Shown here piece by piece: positions 47,321-58,050 of a DNA stretch of 64,000 nt. A program made the translations under genes and the position numbers. Each line of letters begins with the position of its first letter. Position 1 is the first letter of the stretch. The notes beneath the pieces were generated by a model. That model was not told the origin of the DNA. It did not search any database and saw only the letters and a program-made list of their open reading frames with translations. This DNA is from Dioszegia crocea (Eukaryota > Basidiomycota > Tremellomycetes > Tremellales > Bulleribasidiaceae): the NCBI GenBank assembly GCA_001600615.1, contig BCKK01000002.1, positions 1,146,809 to 1,210,808 on the forward strand. Direction: 5' to 3'.

Positions 47321-47750
47321 TTGGGTTAGACAATGATGAGCGTGTGTGGGTCTGGAAAGGTCAAATGTCAGGAGTCATATGGTACGTTTCAGTATTGTTT
47401 CATGGACCACTTGTTCACCGTGCGGGTCAAGTTTGAGAAAGGAGTCGCCATAGAAGAATGGAGCAACGCTCATCTCCTTTAGTTTCAGATTTCTGGTAAG
47501 CGGGTGTGTATGTGCGAGGGGTACAGCCACGTGTACTTGCAGCGGGGAGGGGCTCCGCTTTTCCCCGCTTTTCCCCACTCTATATCTTCGTGTTGGCCTT
47601 TTGTTCTCTGTTCACGTATAATCTACCAACATGAACGCCTTTTGTTCGAGCAATCGGAGGGTATCGAGGGGCGCTGGCGTGGCCACTGCTATATTATATA
47701 GCCCGCAGTGAACACCACAGATGTCCATCATCCCGCATTCACCAAGAAAA
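47321..47750. promoter_or_regulatory. Divergent promoter of STE12 copy 2 and STE3
   Basis: 430 bases between divergent start codons. Two exact CCTTTTGT elements lie at 47597-47604 and 47638-47645. A tandem pair of cgcttttccc units lies at about 47554-47574, and an AT-rich TATA-like stretch (tatattatata) at 47690-47700. Both genes could be driven together by the same pheromone-response factor (inference). Confidence 0.75.
47597..47645. promoter_or_regulatory. Two ACAAAAGG/CCTTTTGT elements upstream of STE3
   Basis: CCTTTTGT at 47597-47604 and 47638-47645, 41 bases apart start to start. This is the same octamer that is repeated six times in the pheromone promoter. Confidence 0.75.
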
Positions 47751-49032
47751 ATGCACGACGCCGCTCTTGTCTTTTTCACGGCCATCGCCATCACCCTCTG
47801 CCTGCTTCCCCTTCCCATGCAATGGCGAGCTCGCAATACCGGAACGTTGCTCAACATTCTTTGGAACCTGATCGGTAATCTGGTCTGGTTCTTGAATGCT
47901 GTCATCTGGTGGAATCGCTATGACGATAGAGCTCCGGTCTTCTGCGACTTCAGTCAGTTATTCCACTTGTAAGATGCCTCTGCTCTTAGCTGACAATGAT
48001 AGGCGTCAAGTTGCAGACTGCGCTTGCGCCGGGCTTGACAGCAGCTAGTCTTTGCATCAACCGCCGGCTAGCATCGATCGCTATGTCGAGAGCTGTGTCA
48101 ACCACCCCTAACAAGAAGCGAATTGACCTGGCGATCGACTTAGCCCTCGGCGTCGGGTTTCCGATCATCCTCATGGCTTTATCATATATCGTACAGGCCC
48201 ATCGCTATGACATCTTCGAAGGATTTGGGTGCGAGATGCCGGTGTATGTGTCGATCCCCGCAATATTCGTGATCTACCTCGCTCCCATCATCTTGGGAAT
48301 CATCTCGGCCATTTATGGGGGTGAGTGGAATCGGATGGGGATACCAGGGCATTTCTAACACTACCAGGCATCGCAGTGGCGTTCTTCCTATCCCGTCGAC
48401 TCCAATTCAACGCCCTCCTTAGGTCTTCGCAGAGCGGACTCGACACCAACCAATACATTCGGCTGGTGTCATTGGCCTCGCTCGACTTATTCATCAGTCT
48501 CCCACTCAGCATCTTCTTCCTAGCCAATGCTGCGCCGGTAGCCGCGGCACGTACTTGGCCTGGTCTTGCGGATGTCCACTACAACTGGCACCGGGTGGAT
48601 TTCTTCACCGCCGCCGCACTGGAACAGTTCCCCACAAGCAACATCATCCGAGCTCTCACTCGATGGGTATGCCCCGTTTTCGCGATCGTGTTCTTCATCT
48701 TTTTTGGCGTATCACGAGATGCGATTTCAGAATACTCCAAGTATTACGTGTGGACGGCGAGCAAGTTGGGAAGCAGGCAACTCAGCCGGGAGACATCTCC
48801 GTACGTCTATATTATCTTTCGGATCTACTCTGTCTAGAAGCTGATGAGACCCAGGCCAGCATTTATGCCGAAGCTTGGCTCCACGGTCGCCGAGCCACTC
48901 GGCGCCGACTGGCAGTCGCAAGGGCGGGAGAAGGGTGATCTCGAGGCTGGCACAGTGGTCTCAATGGGCGGCGGCAGCCAAGGCATCCCTGGAATGGCGG
49001 TTGCAGTCAAGGTTGAGAGGGAGACGATCTAA
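47751..49032 (+). CDS. STE3: Ste3-type pheromone receptor (seven-TM GPCR)
   Basis: Class D GPCR for prenylated pheromones. The start MHDAALVFFTAIAITLCLLP at 47751 is preferred because adenine is at -3 and the TATA-like element lies about 55 bases upstream. The ATG at 47721 (10 extra residues, MSIIPHSPRK) is only about 20 bases from that element. TM regions: ALVFFTAIAITLCLLPLPMQ, LLNILWNLIGNLVWFLNAVI, LAPGLTAASLCINRRLASIA, IDLALGVGFPIILMALSYIV, YVSIPAIFVIYLAPIILGII, LVSLASLDLFISLPLSIFFL and ALTRWVCPVFAIVFFIFFGV. Three introns are visible (after CDF, after YG, and GTACGT after ETSP). The cytoplasmic tail, about 65 residues past the last intron, ends AVAVKVERETI at TAA 49030-49032. It converges on STE20 with 90 bases between stops. 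Confidence 0.94.
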
Positions 49033-49122
49033 ATGTGATTCCATATATGCAAACAGTTATATTCTGACATTCGCGTGACATGCGGACGTGCGGTAGTGTG
49101 ATAGCAGTATTATCATCGCTGC

Positions 49123-51515
49123 CTAGGCATTCTGCTTAAAGTCCAACAAAGGAGAGAGCTGACGGATCGGGCATGCCAGACTGAGGAAATCATGCTGTCA
49201 AGTCAGCTGGATCGCTGTTGAAATTTACCTTGAGCAGCTCAGTTGAGGTAGCCCTGAAGCTGACATCTACACACAGGCAGACCGACAGAAAGTGCTTCAA
49301 ATCCTGGCTGAGTTTCTCCGGCGTTTTCAGAGTGGGAGTGCCGTTGGTTGCAATGAGATAAAGCGCTTTGAGCGGTTCCTCGTCGAGATAGGGCGGCTCG
49401 TTCTCGATCATCTCAATGGCCATGATGCCCAAAGACCAGATGTCGACCTTTGCGCCGTACTCCTTCTGCTTGACAACCTCAGGAGCCATCCAGTATGGTG
49501 TGCCGACCATTGTCGCCCGCTTTGATTTTTGGTCTGTCAATTTGGCACAAAAACCAAAGTCGGCTACCCCACGTCAGCTTGGGTCGCGATGCGGGGAGAG
49601 ACGTACTGATTTTGACTTCCCCCGTAGAGTTCATAAGGATATTATCAGATTTGATATCGCGATGAATAATTGATCTCGAGTGGAGATGCTGAAGGCCCCG
49701 GCAGGTCTACATTATTAGTTGCAGGAACTCGATCGCAGCTTACCTCCAGGCAGATGGCGGCAATCTGTTCCTCCTCCAGCTTGTTGTTTTCAATGACATC
49801 TGTCAACGCGCCGCCTTCCATATACTCCATCACTACCCATAATTCCGAGCTGCGGACCAGGAAGGAATCCAGAAAGTTGACGACGTTGGGATGTTGACTC
49901 TCCCGCATGACGATGATCTCGTTGACAATCAATTCCTTGCGGGGCTGTTGAGCTAGATCCATTTGCTTGATGGCAACCTTTTTGCCCGTAGCAAGGGTCT
50001 TGGCTACGAACACTAAACCAGATGCCCTGGGGGTCAGCTCGGATACGATAGCTTCGACTCACCCCTGCCCGACCTTTTTGATCTTCGAGTACAATGTAGA
50101 AGGATCTACATCAGAGACGACAGACCGCAATTTCTCCATTATCTGCGCTTCGTTCATACTGCTGATTCGTCGCTCGGGACGGGCCGTACTGGCGGCCGAC
50201 GGAGCTACAGCTTTCGGCTCTGGTGGAGGACGGGCGACGGGTTTCGGTTGAGAGTCAGCCGGTTTAGGAGCCGCGCGTGGAGGCGCAGGCGCTTTGCGCT
50301 CGGCAACCAGTGGCCTGGTGGGCTAAAGATCAGCTCAGTGGTCCCTCTCTTAAGCTTACCTCTCTGATTTCCGGTCTCGTCTCGCTGGGTCTTTGGACAT
50401 GCCTACTGGAGCTCGCCTGCGACTGCGATCTAGAGCGCTGCTCCTCCTCTCTGGCTCTGTCCATCTCCCTTTGCCTCTCCCTCTCTCTCGCCGCCTGCCT
50501 TTCCCTTTCCCTCTCTACGTCCCGCTTCTTGTACTCCTCCTCCCGATCGCGATCACGCTGAAGTTGGGCCAACCTCTCTCGCTCTCGCTCCCGTTCCTGA
50601 TGTTGATGCTGGGGTTGGCCAGCCAATCCAACGCCCTCGAATCTCATAGCTGCCGCGCTCGCAGTCCTGCTCGGGGCGGGAAGTGAAGGGATAGATTGAG
50701 GCGTTTGTTCCGCAATGTTGCCGTTCATTTGATGCGTGTAGAATTGTAACGCGTCCAGCACAGCTTCAGGGTTGCGTGCAGCTTCCTCTTTAGTGATGGC
50801 CGAGCTGGTGAGGAGTTTGGACCACTGAGGGGGAAGGCCCTGTATATTCAGCCGGCTGATGTACTGGTAACTCACTGTGAATCCACCTGAGATGGGGTCG
50901 AACCCAACGTGAACTTGATGAACGAAATTGGTCGGCTGGCTGACTCCCATTAAGGGCGACCGCGAGTATAGGTCCTCCATCCACGCGTAGACTTCCTCGT
51001 CTGTCCGGAAGGCAAAGTAGTATAGCTTATCCTTACCCTCGACTTCTAGGCAGAATGGTTTGAGATCGACGCGTTGGATATCCTTGACTTGTTCAAGATC
51101 GACCAGATGTTGAGGTGTGGAGGCTTGCTGACAGAGTCAGATAACATCATTTTTGAGTCGCTACACTGACCTCATTCTTGAACACCTGAAGCTCGTTGCC
51201 CCCCAGCACCAGCCACTTTTTGGACCAAAGAAAACTTCGCAGACCCTCTTCTTTCATGCTTGCCTGTCCTGTCCTGACCACAGTATTCCGACTGCCCGTG
51301 CGCGCCGGGGAGAGGGCTGATGAAGAGTTCATGATCGGGAAGGAAGACGCGTAAGCTGAGCTGGAGAAGGCTGATTTGCCGCCTGGCGGAGTAGTGTTGG
51401 TGCCGCGCAGTGAGGGAGGGGATCTGAAGGAAGATGAAGGGGTACTTGCTCCAGGGCGAGAGGGAGGGGTGGGCGCAGGACGCGAAGGTGTGAGGGAGGC
51501 GAGATTGTACGACAT
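49123..51515 (-). CDS. STE20: Ste20-type PAK kinase with PH and CRIB domains
   Basis: Cdc42/Rac-activated Ser/Thr kinase at the head of the pheromone MAPK cascade. The start [20 protein letters not shown] is at 51515. A PH domain runs [20 protein letters not shown] ... [20 protein letters not shown]. The CRIB domain is [35 protein letters not shown] long charged Arg/Glu-rich segment follows ([20 protein letters not shown]). Kinase motifs: [10 protein letters not shown] (catalytic Lys), [26 protein letters not shown] terminal intron yields [23 protein letters not shown] with TAG at 49123-49125. PH plus CRIB places it with Cla4/Ste20-like PAKs. STE20 lies in the mating-type locus of Cryptococcus species (established), which supports calling this locus P/R. 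About 670-700 residues. Confidence 0.93.
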
Positions 51516-51819
51516 TCGGGGAACTTCGAGGTGCCGAGATGGGCGAGTGCGAACCTGGGGGAACTGATTGAACCCTGTCAAGATACGTGATAGGGGTAAG
51601 TGTGTTGAGATAGGTTGGGATGAAAACAACAACAAAGCCAAAGCTAAAGGATGTATAAGGTTGGGCCCGTGGCTGACGCGCCTGGAGAAGGAATGCCGTA
51701 TGGCCGCATTCCAGATGCCACTCCTGCACGATCGCAAGGGCTACAAGGCCGCCGGCAAGACTTCAGGACTAGCACTACAGATACGAACAAGCGTGAGGCA
51801 CTAGGTGCCATTCCAAAAG
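51516..51819. other. Upstream region of STE20
   Basis: 304 bases between STE20 and the 3' end of the C2/MUN gene. A plus-strand frame (51568-51804) shows no family resemblance and lies antisense to the expected STE20 leader. Confidence 0.4.
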
Positions 51820-54800
51820 CTACCGAGTAAATCGACTCGTCAAACCCCTCGCCTTCTTCGGATTCTCCATCTTGACCACGCTCATGATTTGGATCTGTTG
51901 CGCGAGGAACTCCTGTGTACCGGACCTAAGTTGTCAGTGAGGGCTGGAGGTGTCCTGGAGGAGTAACTCACCTCATACGCAGTATCCGCATGATCATCTC
52001 TGTATTGTTGCCTCCTTGCGCCATAGCCTTCTTTGCCGACTTTCTGGCCCGAATCGTCCCAAGATTCCGCTGAGATGCTAGACTCTTACTCGGTCTCGTC
52101 GCCCTGTGTTTGAGGGTGGATTGAAAGCCCTTTATACATTCCTGCCTCGTCAGCCTCGTGAAGGTATCCAATGCTCACCTCCATGAGATCATCCGTCGCC
52201 CAATCGTGATAGATCCTGAGACTCATAATCTCATTATACTTAGGCGTTTGCAGAGTAGTCAGAGGTACCCCTCCCTCCGCCCCTCCGGCATAGAAGAAAT
52301 CTCTCAGGAATTTCAACCATTTTAATGCAATGTCCAGCTCCCCGTCACCCAAAGCCCTCAGATGGCTCGGCTTGTCACTCAAAGGGGGAACGATGAGCGC
52401 CTCAACTGTCATCAAGACCTGCTTCCATAGTTTCGCCATGACACTCTGCATCGCATCGGAAGACAGAGTCGATGCGAGAGTGTGGTTATTGGCGTCGAGG
52501 TAATCAAAGAGGGGATGGATGGCAGTTTCGATCTCCGCGTCGGACGGTGCTCTGCGGATCGGCTTCTCGGACGGAGGGAGAGGGATCGAGTAATCACTGG
52601 AGCCCATGGCGGAACGATACGCCGCGGATATTTTGTCCAAAGCTTGATTGTAATCGAGGGTGTTACCTGGACCTGGAGGTTTAAGGACGGATTTGATAGA
52701 AGCTCGGGATAGAGTATGCCGCAAGACCGGCGTCATCTGTCAAGTCAGCGAGATTGGCCTACATGAAGAGTGATTAACTGACCTTATCGACAAAGATCCT
52801 GACCATATCCGATTCAGTTCGTTTTAACCACCTGAATGCCCTCCCAAAGTGGAATTGAATATCATCCCTTTCCCCCTCCATGCTGATTCGCAGTAACAAA
52901 TGGCCCCGGGTATCGAGGGGCAACAGCACATCCTTCGAGATGAGATCGACATGCTGAGTCGGATCCAGGCGCAAGTAGGATCTCCCGAGCAGATCGTGCT
53001 TGCCTGACAGGTTCCTATGTCTCAAGGTGGCCATGAACCATGCACTCCCCTTGACAGGAATGTCAAAGGTCTCGTCCCATCGTGGATCGGCATCGTCGTA
53101 GATCGTCCGAGTTTTGGCATAGCGATTACCGTGCTCGTCCGAAAGAATGACGAACGAGTCGGGGAGCTTGGCGGATCCGTCCAGAGCCAAACCCTCGGCA
53201 AGTACGACTTTGACGCTGAAAAGGAAATTCACACCGTCCACGGAAGAGGTTTCGACGTGTGGGGCCGATTCTGTCTCGTATGCAGCTAATTCGTCGACGC
53301 GCATGTCTTGATATAGCTTGTCCAGCTGTTGTCGAGCGGACTCGATGTTGTTTAGCTTGACGCAAGACTAATGAATCAGCTGGTGGGCATATAGGCTAGT
53401 GCAACACCTACCGCCGAGGTAAAGTTGAAGAATGCAGTAATCTTTTTTTCCCCCTGCAGATTCGCAATGGTCGATTTTGCCTTCTCGATCCAGGCCCTCT
53501 GCTTGGCTTCCGCCTGGTCGGGTTGTTGATAGTCGTTCTGCCTCATGTCCGCAGCAAACAGATGTTCCACTTGTTGGCAGTAATCGTTGATCGATATGCT
53601 TATTATCTGGAGTAATCAGCCCAGACTGGTTCCAGACTTACCTTGGCCAGACGGGTAGCGAAGTTGGCCAGCTGATGCTCGTCGGGCCAAGAGAGATCCA
53701 TAAGGAAATTACTGGCGGACCGAAAAGAGTCAAAGAGATCAGTGACGGAAGACGAAGGACCGTTCTCAGTGGTGGGCTCAAACTGGGAATAAGCTTGGTT
53801 GACACTGGATGCATCGCTAGACTTACGCTGTCCACAGCAAGAGCCTGAATTGTTAGGTATGTTTTGACTGGACATTCGTGTGCTTACCGAGTCTGCCCAT
53901 TGTCTGGTCTTCAACGCGGTCTGGTCCAGCCAAAGCCCGACTGTTGCCTCGAACATCGGACCCACGCCAAATTTCAGAACCTCGCTGCGATAGTCAGGCC
54001 ACGAACAGACGAGAGTCATACAGAACTTACCTCGAGAAGGCATTACCCATGTCCACCAATCTTGAAGCGAGTCTATACAAGGCGAAAGCCTCGTCTAAAC
54101 CGTGGTCCGACCCGGTCGGTGACGGTGCACGCATCGTATCCTCCAAATCTCGAAACCAAAGGGTGAGGTGTTGGATGAGGACCAGAGACACAATATCAAC
54201 TTTCCTGTATTGCTTAGCCAAGGCCTAATCGATCTCCGCCGGTGGACTCACTCCGCCAGCGGTTCCTTGAACTTCTTCATCAACCTCTTGGCTCCCTTCT
54301 CTATCCACTCGCCCATCACCAATGCAAAGCCTCGGGTCTTGCCACCCTCATGCTCGAACCGTTCGCTAGCTTCGCCAATGTACACTTTGTATGCTTGTAT
54401 TCTGACCCTCTCGACAATGCTCTTGGCAGCACGATCCATAGAGGGATGCCGGCCGACATCGGTGTCGGCGAGGCTGAGGTAATCTTCCACTGCCTCCTGG
54501 AAGTCTGGAGAGAGGTAGCCAGCTTCGATGTGGATGAGGGCAGTCTCAATGGCCGTCAGGAGGCAGGTGTCGCGGCGAAGGAATGCAGCTATTAAGCCAT
54601 TGCGCTAAACGTCAGTTCCGACTCTTGACTAAACTTACATCAGATGTGGCCCACTGATCGACCGATATGTCCTCCGAGACCTTTGCCACCATGCCTGAAG
54701 CTTCGTGAACACAAGCCGCAGGAACCAGCCCCTGTTCGCATCTGTCTACGATGGCATCCAGGAAGACCCAAGCCCGAAAGCTCTGCGGTACGCGCCACCA

Positions 54801-56222
54801 TGTCGCACATTCCCCCAGCAACGCCACATGCTCAGCACTCAATACACCGAGCGACACATCCTCGTCCTCCGGTAGTGTCTTCAGCACCTCCAGATCCCAA
54901 TCCAGACACACCGAAAGGAGGTGGCGATACGCCGCCAGCGGATCCGGGGGTATGAAGGTGAAAGGGGAGTCTGTAGATGATGTGCCGAGCTTGAGACCCA
55001 TAACACGAGCAGAGAGATCGCCTTGGGAGTGTCGATCCCGATCTGCCTGTACGAGGGCCGAATTTGATTGCATTATTGTGAGCATCATGCTGGATAAGGT
55101 CGACACTTCAGCCGCGCGATAGGTGGCCCAAGCAGATGTTTCCGCAAAATCCGAGGGACCGTATGGTAGGGGAGTATCGGTGTTTAGAAGTTTGAGGATA
55201 TTCTATTTGGTTAGTTGCGCGCGAAAGAAAAGGATTTCGCTTTACCTTGAGATCATCCAGCGCTGCTCCTTCTGTACAGGTGTTTTGCAGTTCTCTTAAC
55301 TTTCCCGCGAGAGCGTCCGCTGGCATCCCAAACAGCTTCCATACCGCATCCGTCGCCTTGCCCTTCAGCCCCATACTTGGTTGTGCGCCCTGGCTCCTTG
55401 TCGACTCCTTCTCGGAAGCCTCCTTGGAAATCGCATTGGTCGGTTGCGCACCAGGTGGACTGTCCTTCAATCTCTCCTTGTAGCTCTCCAACCTCCCCAT
55501 CAACTCTGATGGCGCGCCTCCAGTCAAGTACAGCGCATCGGCGAGAAGGGAGATGAAGAGAGCTATTTGAGTATTCAGCTCAGACTTCCACTGCCCTTCG
55601 GGCAATTGTGGATCGTCTTTGAGCGATTTGGTGGCGGTAGTGACAAAGGGCAAGATGATGTCTTCGATTTTACGCGAATCTTTGAGTTGGCGCTGGAATG
55701 ACTCCTGACCCCATTGCTTGCCCCAGAACAGCGCTACAGCGCGTCGAAATCGAGCGTCAGAGTATCTGGCTCCAATCAGCTTTGATACGCGGCATCACAT
55801 TGAGGACTCACTTTGTCTCTTGACCCATCGAGATCCGCTTCAGCTTCTCGTCCAGTATTCTTGTCATCTCCTTTGGATACTTTGATTTGCTACCCTCCCT
55901 TCCCATCAGGCTCGACAGATCGAAGGCGAAGAATCCCCCTCCACCGCCATCTGCATGGCTACGCCGGTTTGCGTTGGGCGACGGATTAGATTGGTTCCCG
56001 CTGAGTGCCGCTACCGGATTCGGTGCAGATGAGGTGGACAGTGACCCATTCGAAGTCAAAGAGGCAGCTGAGGCTGCTTCATGCTTGACCGATTGTCGTT
56101 CGAGCACAACCTGCAGAGCAGCGACACGCAGGGTATACCTAGAAGTTTCAGCAGATGTGGCAGATGTTAAGGAGGTACCGAGCGATGGAGGCTTACTCGA
56201 GACAGGTTGAGACCGACGACAT
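51820..56222 (-). CDS. C2- and MUN-domain protein, UNC13/Git1-like
   Basis: Large protein (about 1,290 residues) with the layout of fungal UNC13-family factors, which act in exocytosis; fission-yeast Git1 and Ync13 are relatives I recall. The likely start is MSSVSTCLEYTLRVAALQVV at 56222. Helical blocks include SDARFRRAVALFWGKQWGQE, ALFISLLADALYLTGGAPSE and SAEHVALLGECATWWRVPQS. The C2 domain is VNFLFSVKVVLAEGLALDGS ... DSFVILSDEHGNRYAKTRTI YDDADPRWDETFDIPVKGS, GKHDLLGRSYLRLDP. MUN/MHD2 helices lie on both sides (TESDMVRIFVDK|MTPVLRH, AMQSVMAKLWKQVLMTVEAL, LKWLKFLRDFFYAGG). The C-terminus over two introns reads ECIKGFQSTLKHRATRPSKS ... MIMRILRMR|SGTQEFLAQQ and ends ARGLTSRFTR at 51820-51822. 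More than twelve small introns. The 5' end is the least certain part. Confidence 0.85.
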
Positions 56223-56791
56223 GCTACGCGGCGGATGTCCCGCTACCAGCTGGGAGGGGTGGGAGTGGTGCAGGGGTATAGATGTTGTTGTCTCTCATCT
56301 GCAATCAGGCAAGAGACGTTTCAGCCGAAAATTAGCTTCCGGCTATATGGGTCTCTCGACTATCAATCATGGCTGCCTGGAGGCCAGATTGGTTCTTTGA
56401 CTGTATCATGGGGCAAGGCAAATCAGACCTGGCTGCTGCCAAGCGTTCAGGCCATAATTGCATGTCGGATCCTCAACTATTCCTCACTGAAGGCGCACCC
56501 CCGTTGACATCTCTACCTCCAATTGAGCTGCCACACACAGCCCAGTCAGCCCCATCTCTCCATCTCCTCGCCTGACTGACCTGATCAAACACTCTCATGG
56601 CGTTGATCGACTAACCGTAGCGAGGCGAGTCGTCAACACCTTGGAGCCTCATATGTCAAGCCGACGAGACACCTTCCTAAGGGTCCTTGCGGTCCATCCC
56701 TTCCCTCTCAACAAAGCCAAGGAGGATGTCGCGATGGCTAGGGCTTGAGAGGTTCCCGAATCCGGGGGGGAACTAAACCCAATATCGGGAC
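56223..56791. promoter_or_regulatory. Upstream region of the C2/MUN gene
   Basis: 569 bases. On the minus strand a short frame MRDNNIYTPAPLPPLPAGSG ends in a stop just before the chosen start, so it is probably leader. Short plus-strand frames here are not supported. Confidence 0.4.
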
Positions 56792-57708
56792 TCACCCAAC
56801 TGAGACTATCAGCTGTAAACGCCGATCAGGCAAGACAAAATGCAGACTTACAAACCAGTTCCGATCTGCAGCCTAGTCTTCCGCTGGTCCCGCCAAACGC
56901 CTTTGATCATTTCTGCGTTTCGGCCACCTGATATGGCGAAGTTTGACATGCAAGCGGTCGCGCCTGTAAGCGGCACAGCCCCGCTCAATGCCACCGAGGA
57001 TGTTGAAGGCAGATTTCCAGCAGAGTTACTCAGCGAGTCGGGAACACCGGTTGCACCCAGGGTCTGGGCGAGACCAAATTGTAAGGTCAATTTGGGTAGG
57101 GAAGACCGCTGATGAGAGCGCGTGTTCAACTCTATCGGTATCGGCCTATCGCGTCAGCGAAGATGGTAAAGTCGGGTATCGTGCCACTCACAAATCGTCC
57201 AGCGGATGAGGATCCTCGGCCGTTGTCAGGAAGCTACCCTGGACGTATCTTCTTCAATTGTCAGCTGCGAAAACGATACTTCAAGATCACGTTCACGACT
57301 CACTCCATAGCCCGATGACCCTTGCCCTCCACCCCGCCACTGCCTCCCAGCTTTTCCCCTTCTTCCCATATCCCCCTCAAGTGCATACCCATCACCCTTC
57401 GTCGCCTGTCCCATCGTATTCCCACAGCATGAAGCTCTTCCGCTAGGCGGATACTCTCCGTCATGAGGCTCTTGGGAGCAGTGCGAACTGGGGAGAGTGA
57501 TTGCCGAAGCAGCAGAGTCAGCTGACGCGCCTCCGAGAGGCAAAGAGGGCGAAAGATGACCGCCTCTGGGGCTTCGGGTAGCAAAGAGGGCATCGAGGAG
57601 AGAGTCGAGGGGGAGGCCATGGCTAAGGACATGGCTCTGAAGAGTCGGGACTTGAGATTGAGACGGCGGCGATGAGTCGCAGTGAATACGGAAGCCGGGG
57701 TAATATGT
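56792..57708 (-). CDS. Unrecognised gene, 3' four exons resolved, 5' end unresolved
   Basis: Four exons join in one frame on the minus strand: 57304-57708 (135 codons, TYYPGFRIHCDSSPPSQSQV ... GGGQGSSGYG), 57192-57238 (GSFLTTAEDPHPLDDL), 56853-57145 (PIPIELNTRSHQRSSLPKLT LQFGLAQTLGATGVPDSLS ... KGVWRDQRKTRLQIGTG) and 56792-56799 (FG, stop). The three introns (65, 46 and 53 bases) have GTGAGT/GTAAGT donors and CTGAC/CTGAT branch sites. Exon phases agree throughout, which is the main evidence that this is real. The first exon starts at an acceptor (GTTAG), so upstream exons must lie in 57709-58050, where I could not find a consistent chain. Low complexity in the middle (Gly/Ser). No family recognised. 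Confidence 0.5.
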
Positions 57709-58050
57709 CTAACGATTCCCGCTCTTGATATTGGATCGAGATGTCGGTGAATTGTAGTTTTCGCTGTGGTTACTCGTACGACGCAGAGTGTTTTCAACCG
57801 CAGCGGGGTTGGTGATGAAGGGATGAACAACGGGGAAGCAGATCAGCGGATTGGCTCCCTGAAGCGTTAGCATAAAGGAAGCGCGATCCCAAAGCTTGCA
57901 CGCAGATGTCAGTCCCCGTACGAATATGAGCGAAAGGAGACTGGTTGCGCATCTCCACATCCCACGAATAAGTGAAGGAAAAAGCAAACGCACGTTCGTA
58001 ACCGGGACACTCCTCAACGCACCCATGCTGATGATATTGCCCATCATGCA
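57709..58050. other. Region between TAP42 and the resolved exons of the unknown gene
   Basis: 342 bases. It must hold the 3' UTR of TAP42 and probably the 5' exons/promoter of the minus-strand gene at 56792-57708. Candidate coding text on the minus strand (GANPLICFPVVHPFITNPAA VENTLRR) could not be joined in phase. Confidence 0.35.

Noticed and set aside
33520..51515. SXI1/SXI2-type HD homeodomain genes
   Set aside because: The only homeodomains seen are the STE type within the two STE12 proteins; no HD1/HD2 motif (WFxNxR-type third helix) was found.
51568..51804. 78-codon plus-strand frame between STE20 and the C2/MUN gene
   Set aside because: Lies antisense to the expected STE20 leader and shows no conserved features.
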